Shown piece after piece: positions 9,700 through 20,700 of a DNA stretch of 64,000 nucleotides; position 1 is the stretch's first letter; the number at the start of each line of letters is the position of its first letter. The position numbers were made by a program, and so were the translations under genes. Origin of the DNA: Carettochelys insculpta. Lineage: Eukaryota > Chordata > Testudines > Carettochelyidae. The notes below the pieces were generated by a model. That model did not search any database and was not told where the DNA came from. It saw nothing but the letters and a program-made list of their open reading frames with translations. The DNA lies in the NCBI RefSeq assembly GCF_033958435.1, contig NC_134137.1, positions 177,209,501-177,273,500 on the forward strand. Reading direction: 5' to 3'.

Positions 9700-11190
9700 G
9701 ATTAAGATTGAAGAACTAGTGGTAAGGGTAATGGAAACAGGTTACATAGGAAAGTCAATACATGCTTTCTAGACCTCCTGGTGTCCAATAAGCTGGCCAG
9801 TCACCACATGTGGTGAATTGGACCCCATGGTGTGGCAAAGCAGCTCCTTTGAGCTACATGCGTGGAGCGCACTCTGCCCCTCTGTGCATGCACCCCACCA
9901 CTTGGTAGGACAAGCGCATGGTGGTGAGAGCAGCTCCTCCTGCAGCTCACTTGGGCAGGGTAGCTCGCTCGCATTGGTGCAGCTTGGGGTGGCTTGCACT
10001 GGCTTGCTCCAGTCAGCTCACGCCAGCGTGGCTCAGGGTGGCACAGCTCCAGTGACTCACTGAGTTTGTATGGGGCTGCAGGTGTGTGCCTGGCTCAGGG
10101 GGCAGTGCCAGGCTGTGGCAATTGTTAAATTTCTTTTGGACACCACTGTCCTGGCCGCTAAATTTACCAGACTTACCATCAGTCTAAAAAGGGTCTTATC
10201 TCATCTGTCCTTTACAGTTTTTCCATGCAGGGCAGTTTGGGATCACATTTTGTATGTAATAAATGTAATTTTATTGCCCGATATTATTCCTCGATGTCTA
10301 CTTTGGATTTCTCGTTTCTCCAAAATTCACTGTCTCCCCCAGAGATCGGACAATAACCCCCTTTGGTACATTCTCCTTTACCTTATCACCTGTTGACCTT
10401 GCACCCTTTTATTGGTTTTGTACACAAATAGGGTTTCTATTGTGTTGGCTTACAATGCTTAATTTACCCATGTAAACGTAGTCACACAAGTGAACATGCA
10501 TCCTTTGGCAGCATCCTGTTTGTCAAATGTGCCTTAGTTTAGACTTTTAGGAAACATTTTTATTGAAGACCTCCCATGGCATGCTTTGTGGAGAAATACT
10601 ATGCAAGCACTGTGTTAGACGAAGCGACTTTGTTAGGTCTGTAAGAAGTTACTGTTACAGAATAGTGAACTTTTTGCCAATGGTCTTAGAGGTTATGGTA
10701 ATGTAAGTATCCTCTCCATGGATTACTACCTCATCGTGGGGGAAAGGCTTGCGTGTTTCAATGACCCCAAGAATGATGCTACCTGGAGTCATGTACTCCC
10801 TTAAGGTCACCCAGGGCAAATTACCCAGGGCGAGGTTCTAAACTAAGTGTAATCCAAGAAGTCCTCAACTGCAAGGCAGGTGGAGGATAACTGCACAATG
10901 GAGGTGAAACTGTTGAGTAATGTTATAACAGCTGTGAAGACTTATGAAGGCTGCAGCTGACAGAGGGCTTGAAAACAAGGGCACAGACACCATGACAACT
11001 GGAAATCTTCTGTCAAGGACAATGTGACTATTGTACATCAGTCTCCCCACTCTAAAAAAGTCCCACACAGGCATCTTTCAGATTTGGGAAAACAACAGTT
11101 GCATCAAGTCAAAAGTCCAGTGGCAACAATAACAGGAGAGTGAGTTCTGTAAGTTACTAGTCACATACTTGCACACAGGCAGTCGGACAT
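9700..11190. other. Gene-free interval, no assigned feature
   Basis: A GC-rich patch (9850-10,100) with imperfect GCTCA/GGTGGC repetition is followed by AT-rich sequence. The segment 10,735-10,990 (GGATTACTACCTCATCGTGG, GTGACTATTGTACATC) looks like a dispersed vertebrate repeat, but I cannot assign its family. No exon is supported. Confidence 0.4.
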
Positions 11191-11199
11191 ATGATTGTC

Positions 11200-11930
11200 T
11201 TCTTGCTCAAGGTCTGAAGGAGGTCAAGCACTTCTAGACTTCCAGGTCAAACAAGTCACTTAAAAGTCATTAAGTTGCTCACCCAGTTATTAAGGTTATG
11301 AGGCAGGACTAATGACTCATTTAAAGCTATAAAGAGCTACATTTTATATTTCTAACTTCACATAGAAGAATGGTACATGCACCAAAACAGACGTTTGCAA
11401 TCCAGCAGATTGTAACATTACAATTGATAAGTTACATTCCCAAAGCACTTCCAGTTATGCATATTTATATTCATAAACCAAATTTTCATAAAGCTGGTGG
11501 GGGCATCACAATATTATGATCCCAAAATTATCAAACACTTGCTTCACTTGTTCATGAGGTGTACTCAAGTGATAATACACTTGGTTCTCTATAGCAAGCA
11601 CCAAGTTAGTACAGCGTCACAGTTCCCTTCATGAATTTTACATATTTACCCCATTGTTTCCATTGTCATTTTTTAATATTACCATAGTTGGTATAGTAAT
11701 ATAGTTACCATAACACTGTAATTATAATGAAGGAGGCACCTGATATTAAGGCAGGGGAAAAATCGTATCTAAAAAAATTCTTATGCTTTATCGATTTAAA
11801 TGTACTAATAAGAGTCTTTACTCCTGTCCCATAACGCTAATGACTGGGTGAGCAACTTACTGACTTTTGAATGACCTTGTTTGACCTGGAAATCTAGAAG
11901 GTGTTTGGTGCTAGAACAACATGGATCATA
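11200..11930. mobile_element. Unclassified foldback element with ~100-bp inverted arms
   Basis: The left arm 11,220-11,325 (CTTCTAGACTTCCAGGTCAA, TTAAGTTGCTCACCCAGT) is the inverse of 11,808-11,910 (ACTGGGTGAGCAACTTACTG, TTGACCTGGAAATCTAGAAG). The arms are roughly 85-90% alike by eye, with about 480 bp of AT-rich, non-coding sequence between them. The outer ends are unclear and I see no diagnostic target duplication. It is probably a non-autonomous DNA transposon. Confidence 0.7.
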
Positions 11931-13156
11931 CCACCTTTGGACCATACTATATTTGGATAATCAAGAGGGATTCTTCATAAAAATCCCAAAATCAACATGC
12001 ATGGCATTCAAAATAAAGTATAACTTACTTTTCTGAATTAAAAAAAAATTGTTGAGAAACAAGTAATATATATCTTCCTCGCTATATTAAAAATGCTGAT
12101 GCAAACGCACATGTTGAGAAAATTTACAGTATAATTTCTTCCAGATATCTAACCTGAAAACATTTCACGTGCACGTTTTAAGGCACAAAAACCTACCTCC
12201 ATTAAAAATGCAATAGAACCATTTTAAAGTTTCTCTGTGAATCATGAGATTTGTAGCTGCAATATTTCAATTAAATAGTCGCACTAATATGTTTTGTGCT
12301 TAACAAGGGAGGAAGAATATTAAAGTTAAGATAGAGAATTGAAACTTGGAAGACTTGTATTCTACTTCAGTACAGGTACACATTTCCTGAGATCTTGAAA
12401 AGTCACTTAAAGGCACAGCCTGATCATACTGAAATCAGAGATTTTTACACTGAAGCTTTGTCTACAGTAGCATTTTGTTGCCAAAACTTCTGTGGGTCAG
12501 AGTGCAAAACAAACAAACATACCACTGATTGACATGAGTCTTACTGACAAAAGGACCGATGTTAACAGTACTATTTTGTTAGGAACTGTTTATTGAAGGT
12601 GATTTAAATATGCTGGTGGAAAAGTGCTGTCTCTCCCACCATCACAGAATGGCTACACATGAAACCGTACAGCAGCACAGCTACAGTGGTACAACTGTGC
12701 AGCTGTAAAGCCAGTAGTGCACATCTAGCCTCTTGTGTTTGATTCTGCAAGATGCAATTACCTCCTAAACTAGTAATTTTCTTCTTCTTCCAGGCAAGTG
12801 TGTGAGGTTAGTCAGTACCACACAGATAGCACTCAGAAACTTGCAGGATGAGGTATTTAATTGATTTGAAAGAAAACAGGGATAATGCATTACATAGTTC
12901 ACAGAATAGCATGAAGTTACAATAACTGACATTATAAAGCTGAGGTAGCACATTTTGCCCATGTACAGTATTACATTATACTTTTACATATTTAAGTTTG
13001 TTCATGCTTTAAGCTACATTAAAATGCACTTAGGGCGAGGAGTTGTATTTTTAATCCCCGCCCCCAACAGACTCAAGTGCCCAGAATAATACTTAAATGC
13101 AGGTCTGAAGCTTGATGCTGTGGCACACACAGATGTAAGTACTGTACATTATAAAG
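11930..13156. other. AT-rich gene-free interval with MITE remnant
   Basis: Mostly AT-rich sequence. 12,457-12,730 starts with GCTTTGTCTACAGTAGCA and ends with GTAGTGCACATCTAGCC, which look like degraded inverted ends of a turtle-type MITE. No coding evidence. Confidence 0.35.
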
Positions 13157-13472
13157 CAGGGGTGGGCAATAATAAAGAAAAAAGCAGTGGCTCACCAGGG
13201 TTAGTCTATGGCACTACATTTACCTTTGCCACCACAGTTTTTTGGCAATCACAATTCTCATTGGCTGAAGATCACCATTCACAGACAACAGGAAGCAGCA
13301 CGGACTGGTACTCTGCTTCCCACTTCTCCCATTGCCCACGAACTGCAATCTGTGTTCACAGCTGCAACTACTGGCTACCTTCGGAGGCACAAGTAAACAT
13401 AGAGGTGGGGGCCCACTAGGAACTAACTCTGGTGGACCAGATCCAAGCTGTGGGCTGCTATTTGCCCACACC
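13157..13472. mobile_element. hAT-type non-autonomous element
   Basis: The left end AGGGGTGGGCAATAATA and right end ATTTGCCCACACCTC form short imperfect inverted repeats of the GGGGTGGGCAAA type common in vertebrate hAT MITEs. The interior (CTCATTGGCTGAAGATCACC) resembles hAT interiors elsewhere in the window near 61.7 kb. No gene inside. Confidence 0.6.
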
Positions 13473-13727
13473 TCTTATAAAAAGTGTACCGCTAACAAGG
13501 CAGAGCTGCTTGTGGGAGGAAGGGAGCAAGGGTGGGCCAGTTGCCCTTGGATCCCCATTTATAAAGGCCCCCAAATGTAGTAATATTTCAACTTGAAGTG
13601 CCAAGTGGAATTAAGCCAATCCGCCCGGTGTCCTGACACCAGTCTGGGCCAAAAAGCCTGGCCAAATCTAAGTGGCAGCGTGCTAACTGAGAGACGGTGC
13701 ATCAGCTATCAATGCCCTGCTTAGCCT

Positions 13728-13862
13728 ACTATCAGAGAGGTAGCCGTGTCAGTCTGTCTTCGAGAACAACAAGAAGTCCTGTGGCACATTACAGACTAAC
13801 AGATATTTAGGAGCATGAGCTTTTGTAAGCAAAGACCTGCTTCATCAGGTGCATCTCTTAGC
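13728..13862 (-). repeat. Penelope-type terminal repeat, second subfamily
   Basis: The sequence AAGTCCTGTGGCACATTACA, GACTAACAGATATTTAGGAG, AGCATGAGCTTTTGTAAGCA, ACCTGCTTCATCAGGTGCAT follows the same order of modules as the Penelope ends (chemically similar words in a different subfamily). It is a solo end without coding sequence. The subfamily link is an inference. Confidence 0.55.
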
Positions 13863-14163
13863 CTAGTCATTAGAGAGTCCATCAACCGCACAGCTCCGTC
13901 AAAGCCCTGCAAGATTCTTGGGACCCTCAAGTGCGAAGGCTGGAGAGAAAACTTATCAAGACACTGGAAGAGGATTTAGGGGCCCGCCTTCCCCCAACCT
14001 CCGCACCCAGGCGGTACAGACGCTGGTCTTGCCACGCTGCCGCAGGCAGGGAGTGTGCGCCAGGCCTGTGCCCGGACTGCCGCCTGTTCGACCCAGCCCG
14101 GCCGAAGGACCCCGCCGACCCCAGCGGCTGCAGCTGGCGCTGCTCCGTGTGGGGCGGGCTGGA

Positions 14164-14193
14164 GCCGCCGCCGCCGCCGCCGCCGCCGCCGCC
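14164..14193. repeat. (GCC)10 trinucleotide tract in the CpG island
   Basis: About ten uninterrupted GCC units lie roughly 490 bp upstream of the VPS26C ATG. Open frames through it would encode poly-Pro or poly-Ala, but no supported protein includes it. Confidence 0.9.
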
Positions 14194-14340
14194 TGAGGCT
14201 GGTTTCCTTGCGGCGGCGCACCAGGAAGGGCCCCAGCCTGGTGAGCCACATCCAGCCGCCTAGATCTGCAAGCTCCAGTGGCTCCCCGCCCCCCACGACC
14301 AGCGTCGCAGCGCCCAGCATGCAACGCGGCCGCGCAAGGC

Positions 14341-14360
14341 ACTACAGCTCCCAGTATGCA
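14341..14360 (+). promoter_or_regulatory. ZNF143/THAP11-type promoter element
   Basis: ACTACAGCTCCCAGTATGCA matches the long vertebrate ZNF143/SBS consensus (ACTACAATTCCCAGCATGC-like). A second, partial CCCAGCATGCA lies 25-30 bp upstream. Such elements typically sit within a few hundred bases of housekeeping gene starts; here it is 326 bp upstream of the ATG. Confidence 0.7.
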
Positions 14361-14642
14361 CCGCCGCATTCGGAGACGGGTTACTAGCGGATGCTGCCAG
14401 TCACGTGGGTGCCGCGCTGCATGGTAGTGACGCAGGAAATCGAGGGAGAGATTGACCCGGTACCGCTGCTTCCGTCGTTGTTGTGACGACCAGGCAGTGG
14501 GCGGAGCTATGTTGTATAACCAGGGGATTACAAATGGCAGCGGGGGGGGAGGGAGTGGGTGGAGCTGGTGACCTGGAAGTAAATGGCGCGCACCTGACTG
14601 TGGAGATCACCAGACAGGCGTCCCCTCCCCGGACCCGAGTCG

Positions 14643-14665
14643 TCACGTGATAGGGGTGTCACGTG
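14643..14665 (+). promoter_or_regulatory. Paired CACGTG boxes (CLEAR-like)
   Basis: GTCACGTGA and GTCACGTGC lie 11 bp apart at 14,642-14,665, immediately before the ATG. A third, GTCACGTGGG, is at 14,400-14,409. GTCACGTGAC-like boxes are targets of TFEB/MITF- and USF-family bHLH factors, and fit an endolysosomal-trafficking gene. Binding itself is inference. Confidence 0.55.
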
Positions 14666-14685
14666 CTGGTGCTGGACGCGGCAGG

Positions 14686-14742
14686 ATGGGGACCGCTCTG
14701 GACATCAAGATCAAACGGGCTAACAAGGTGTATCGCTGCGGG
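14686..14742 (+). CDS. VPS26C: VPS26C coding exon 1 (residues 1-19)
   Basis: Encodes MGTALDIKIKRANKVYRCG and ends in phase 0 at GGG|GTGAGT. The last three residues before the donor (RCG) differ from the HAG usual at this place in mammals. Confidence 0.95.
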
Positions 14743-17700
14743 GTGAGTGCCGCTGGGCCGCGCGCCCGTGACGCCACAGGCCGGGCCGTTGGGGCGCGCG
14801 CGCTGCGGCTGCCCTTGCCAGCAGAGCTCGGCGGCGGGGCCACCCTGACGGGGGGCTCCCAGCGGCTGCCAGCCTCGGTCACTGGCTCCTGGGGAGGCAG
14901 GTGGTAGGGCTCGGCGGAGGCGGGGGAGATCGCGGCCACAGCGCCCTGGGGGCGCGGAGCACTGGAGCGGGCGTTGCGCCCGGCTATCTGGCTGGCAGCC
15001 TGCGGGGCGCAGCTCCTGGCGCGGGTGTGAGACGCCTCGGCTGCTCGGCGTGCTGATGTATTCACCTCTGCCCCTCACGGACAGGGACACGGGGCGGGGG
15101 CTTTCGTTCAAACCTGGTATGGCTAGTGTGTTCTAACCAAACAAACCAGCAGCCCTGTAGCACTTTAAAGACTAACACAATAACTTATTAGGTGATGAGC
15201 TTTCGTGGGACAGACCCGCTTCGTCGTATCTGTCCTACAAAAGTCCATTGCCTAATACATCGTTTTGTTAGTCTTTAAAGTGCTACAGGACTGCTGGTTT
15301 GTTGTGGTATGGCTAGAAGTACTACTCTGGGTGGCTGCCTATGTGCTAGGAGTTGCCAGGCGCATTAGGCATGGGTGAGGCCTGCTGTCTGATTTCTTTC
15401 CAAGGGAAGTGGATGGGTTTTGTTCTTTTGTGGCTTCTTAAATAACAGTTTCTGCTTAGCCATTTTTGTCTGTTGCAAAGTTAATAGATAGACCTGAGGA
15501 AACCCTGCTTTGCAAGGATATTTTCAGAGAGAGGCCCCTGAAACTACAGTTTACGTGGCCGATAGAACCTCACTGTAGGCTGGTCAGATCCTGCATTTAT
15601 ACACTCAAACCTGCCCCCCCACAACTCCCTTCGTATTCAGAGACCTGTTTTCAGACAGTCTGTGTTACCAAACAGCATGTGTTTTACGCACTCCAAAGCT
15701 TAATTTTTTCTGTGTACCGCAGACTATAGAATTGAAAAAGAAGGAACACTTTTGGAAGTTTTGACATTGAGCATGGAAAGTAGTGTTAGTTTTTGTTTAT
15801 TGAGATAGTGAATCTCCTTTTTTTAACCCTGAAATGTTGCTGACTCATTTGGGGTCAGTATTCTTCCACTCCAGTAAGTATTGGCAGCACTTGTTGATTA
15901 TGCAGTTCATCTGCAAGAATCCCAAGCGCTCTCACCCTCTGTTTGGCAGAAAAGGATGGGGAGGTGGGGGGGGGGGGGGTTACAGTGGATGAGGAGCCAG
16001 GTATGAGCCAACAGTGTGCGCTTGTAGCCAAGAAGGCAAATGGCATATTGGAGTGCATTAGGAGGAGCATTTCCAGAGATCTAGAGAAGTGATTGATTAT
16101 TCCCCTTCATTCAGCACTGGTGAGGCCCTCTCTGGAGTATTGTTTTCTATTGATGGCCCTTCCTCACTACAGCAAACATGTGGATGCATTGGAGAGGATC
16201 CAGTAGAGAACAAGAATGATTAGGGGCTGGAGCGCATGACCTACAGGATGAGGCTAAGGGATTTGGGCTTGTTTAGTCTGCAGAAAAGAAGAGGTGAGAG
16301 GGGATTTGATAGCAGCCTTCACTCACTTGAGAGGAAGCTCCAGAGAGGGTGGAGAGAGGCTGTTCTTAGTAGTAACAGATGGCTGAATGAGGAGCAAAGG
16401 TCTTGAGTTCCAGTGTGGAAGATCTAGGTTGAATATGGGAATGGTAATAAATGGAGATACACATCTCACAGAGCTGGAAGGAACCTCAGGAGGTCATTAA
16501 GTCCACTTCCCTGGTAGGGCAAAGCACCATCTCTCTCTTTCTTTTTTTTTAAAAAATCTATTTGCCCTGATCCCTAAATGGCCCCCTCAAGGATTGAGCT
16601 CTCAAACCTGGGTTTAGTGGGCTCATGCTCAAACCACTGAGCTATCCCTCCTCTAATGATGTTGAAGCTGTGGAATGGGTTAACTTGGGAGATGGTGGAT
16701 TCTCCATCCTTAGAGGTTTTTAAGTTCTGGCTTGACAAAGTTCTTAAATTCTGTAATGTAACTTTGTGACTGTTTGCATAGCCTTATAATCCCATTAATA
16801 CATTGGGTCATGTCCATGCATAATTATTTTCTAGACACAAATAAATTGGTTGTTGCAGTATATGAAGAATGTTTCACTTTAGTGGCTATTTCTAACAAGT
16901 AAGTATCTTTTTTAAAGAAACGTTAGAGAAGTTTGGCCTTGGTGATGATTTTATCAGACTGAATTGTATATTGCTGAACAATGCACTGTGTAATAGGACT
17001 GTACACAAGTATTTTAACTATAGGGTGCAAACAGCATTTCTGTAGTGGTGGCTATTTTCTTTTCCTCATCCACTGGTTGTTAAAATCATACATTCCCTTT
17101 TTCATTACATGGGTTTCATTCACTTCTTCAAAGATGTAATGCATGTGTCCATCCGTACTCAGTTTCTGACTAATAATTTTATCTGAGTGAATTGTTTGCA
17201 TAAAGTGGAGAGATTCCCCTATAAAGAATTAATCAAGTAGGATCATTTTTTGAAGTATGAGTTTGGCTGTGTTTCTTGTAGACACTTCAATAATATTGAA
17301 TACATTTCCTTTAAAGTTACCTTCAGTATACTGATTAGACGGGAGGGCTGAACGATCTGAATAGTTTTCAACATTGTGTTTTTAGTTTGCTGAGTGCTGT
17401 ACAAGAAATTCTGTGTGAATCTTTGATCAGGAATCCCTAGGCAGTGTCAATAAGTTAAAAATAAATCTGTTTTAACCATGTGAGTTACTTGAGCTGTGCA
17501 AGTTTTTTGTACTGTTTTTAGAAAGTCACTTGCCACCACACGTAACAAAGATATCAGCCAGTGCTGCTAATGTCTTTTATTTATAGCATCCTGCTCTGGA
17601 AGAATCCCAAAGCATGCTTTCCTAAACAATAATATGGGAATCCCCTCACTTACCAATCACCATGTTGCACCCTAATGGTTCTGAGCTGTATAACTGTGGG

Positions 17701-20700
17701 TGGCAATACTACACAAAGGTGGGAAATAAAGCCAATTGAAACAGTATTTGGATTATATATTAATGTCTTACTTAGCCATTATAGCTTGCTGTATATTTCT
17801 CACTAATATAATTTACATATGACAGCTATATTCAGATAAGAAGGTTGTAGTGTCAAACACTTTAAAGTTAGGCAATGACAGCATGAAGATTCCTTGAGCT
17901 ACCTGAACTAGGCACCCTTACGCATAGAAGTTTTGTAGACCCACAGCCCCAAACCCTGTGAGCTCAAGTCGACTACCTGGAGCGCTCAGGCTCAGTGCTG
18001 GGGTTTTATTTCAGTGTAGGCCTACCCCCTGTTAGGAGGCAGGCTAGTATCAACTTAAGGTAAGAGGATAAGGCCTTGTTCGATAGAGAGAGCTGTAAAG
18101 TGCACCACATTGTTAACACCAGTCAGCAAGGTCCCTTCCCGGTACTGATCACAACTTTCCCTAATGTTGAATAGTAACAGAGAGAATGCCGGGTTAGTCT
18201 ATATACTATCAAAATGAAAAAGCAGTCAAGTAGCACTTTAAACTATTTTGTTAGCCTTTATTAGGTGGTGAGCTTTTGTGGGACAGACCCAGTTCTTCAG
18301 ACCATAGCCATACCAGAACAGACTCAATATTTAAAGCACAGAGAACCAAAAAAGTAATCAAGGTTGACAAATCAGAAAAAAACTATCAAGGTGAGCAAAT
18401 CAGAGCATAGAGGGGCAGAAGGAGGGGGAGTCAAGAATTAGATAAAGCTAATTAGGCAAAAGAGCCCCTATAATGTTTTCTGGGTCATTATAGGGGCACT
18501 CTTGCATATTTGGCTTTATCTAATTCTTGACTCCCCCTTCTTCTGCCCTCTACTCTCTGATTTGTCAGCCTTGATTACTTTTTTGATTCTCTGTGCTTTA
18601 AATTGAGTCTGTTCTGGTATGGCTATGGTCTGAAGAAGTGGGTCTGTCGCACAAAAGCTCACCACCTGATAAATTATTTTGTTAGCCTTTAAAGTGCTAC
18701 TTGGCTGCTTTTTTTCTTTCCCTAATGGTTAAAGCTGAATGAAACAGAAGAAGCAGCTGTAGTTACCCCAGCCTAATAGTGGAAGGAAGGAAGCTGTTGG
18801 GAAATTTTGGTCCCACTTACTCTTGCTCACACCTTCCAGTAGGTGAAAAGGGCAGCAGCATCTACTACTAAACCCTTCCTCTCTCTGAAGTAGTAGTTCT
18901 GTGCCTTGCCAGTATCAGTAATGTATTAGAGATTTTTGGGATTGGAGCATGTGCAATGGAGATCGAATGTTCAGAGATTTTTAGTTGCAAGCGTCCAACC
19001 CATTCCAGTGAACATTTGCAGCAAAAACCTTTTAAAAACCTGTCTTCATTTTTCCACATCTGGTCTAGTTTTTCATGGGGACAGCAAAAAGGTAGTTCTA
19101 ACCTCAGCACCACCGTGGTAAATGTGAAGGTCCTGGGCAAAACTTTGGAACTCCTAAAAAGTCTTTCAAAAACAATTTTTTTTTTTTTTTAAACATAGGG
19201 AAAATACATAGTTTTACCACACCCCTCTATCAGAGAAGGTTGGACTTCTTTCTTCAAAAATGGCTGAACAGTATTTGTCTGAGACAGAAATCTGGCATGG
19301 AAAATCTCAGCCTAAATGCTTAAAGTTATAAATAGTAATAATAAGCAACTATAGATGAAAGGCAAGGTAATCTTATCTGTAGGTTCTGCCCGGGTTACAT
19401 TAAGGCACTAGGCATTATAGCTGTGAAGTCCAACCAGTTCTGAAGCAGTAGCCACCAGAATGATTACTGCTATAGCAAACTAACTACATTATTCTGGAAA
19501 TATATTTATTGTTCAAGCCAAATGGCCATGTGTGGCTAGCTTGTTGGATACCACAGCATTATAGTATTTAAGTGAACTTTTGCGGGGAGTTTAAACTAAA
19601 GTACGATATACTGTATAACTGTTTTCCAATAAGCTGTTGAGAAATAACACTGAAGTTTTTAATTTTTCTATTTTATTTTGCTAATGTGGGCTCTTAGTTC
19701 TGAAGTTGCTTCCCCCTCACCAGTGAACAAATGTTGCTTACCATCCTACTTCCAAGTTCATTACTTCAGTTTCCTTTTCTTGTAGATTTCTGTTGGTTTC
19801 TGAAATCTTTTCATTGTGTTTTTGCTGATATTGGGCACAATCATAGATATTTTTCATGTTGACTTACAAAGAAAGTATGGATTCTTAGCACTGTAGATGA
19901 AATCAAATTTTTAATATTTCAGTTCCCTAGTTCCATTCTGGTTTGGGTTTATAGGGATTTCCCTAGCGTCCAGTTGGATTCTGGTTCAGACATTGAGAAT
20001 GATGGCTTTGTAACTATTGTTTGTACCTGTTCATAGACATTTTTGGAGATTAATGTCCCACAATCTTATTTCTGTTGTAACTCCTGACAAAAATACATTG
20101 ATAAATATTTCTATATGTAGAAAAGTTGTTTTTTTTTTTTTTGTTTTGTTTTTTGTTTTTTTTTTTACATAAGTCATTTGCACACACTACAGGTAGTGCA
20201 ACATCCTTCAGAATTCTCGGTCATATTTGACCGCTGAGGCTGACAAAATGAATTTCAAACCAGAAAATGCCCTTTGTAGGTTGACTTCAATAGCAGGAAC
20301 AATCACTCATGAGGAAATGTGAGAACATGGAAAGGAGAGAGAGGTGTTCTGCCGTAATAAACCCCAAATGTTGTGCATGTGTGTGAGAGGGTAGAAATGA
20401 GAAGGCCTCTAAATCTGAATCTAAAAACAGTAGATCCAAGAATGGGCATGTTTTGGGACAAATAACAGAATGACTAAGGATTTGCATGCTAATAAAACAG
20501 CCTGTTGTGATGTGGTCTGATGCTGGAATAACAAGCTCTCTAGGGCAGATAGAAAAAGGAATCTCCTTTTGCTAGTTCACAGGGAAAGTTCCTGGCAGGG
20601 AAAATGCTGAGAAAGGGGGATGGCCTAACAAATAGGCAATCTTCCTTAGTCCAAAAAGCCAGACAGAGCAAGTGAACAATCCAAGGAGCGAGAGGAAAAA

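Larger units (their letters stand above)
13960..15080 (+). promoter_or_regulatory. VPS26C: CpG-island promoter of VPS26C
   Basis: About 1.1 kb of CpG-dense sequence in an otherwise AT-rich region surrounds the VPS26C start codon at 14,686. It lacks a clear TATA box at a usual distance, typical of a housekeeping promoter. Recognisable sites include a ZNF143/THAP11-like element (14,341-14,360), CACGTG boxes at 14,402, 14,644 and 14,660, and an AAATGGCG YY1-like motif at 14,581. The transcription start cannot be fixed from sequence. Divergent transcription to the left is possible. Confidence 0.85.

Noticed and set aside
10735..10990. Conserved-looking repeat words (GGATTACTACCTCATCG)
   Set aside because: Resembles a dispersed vertebrate repeat, but I cannot name the family or fix its borders from sequence alone.
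13918..14387. Long open frames on both strands in the CpG island
   Set aside because: They arise from GC-rich, stop-poor sequence and the (GCC)10 tract. None has family motifs, and they overlap the promoter in several frames at once.
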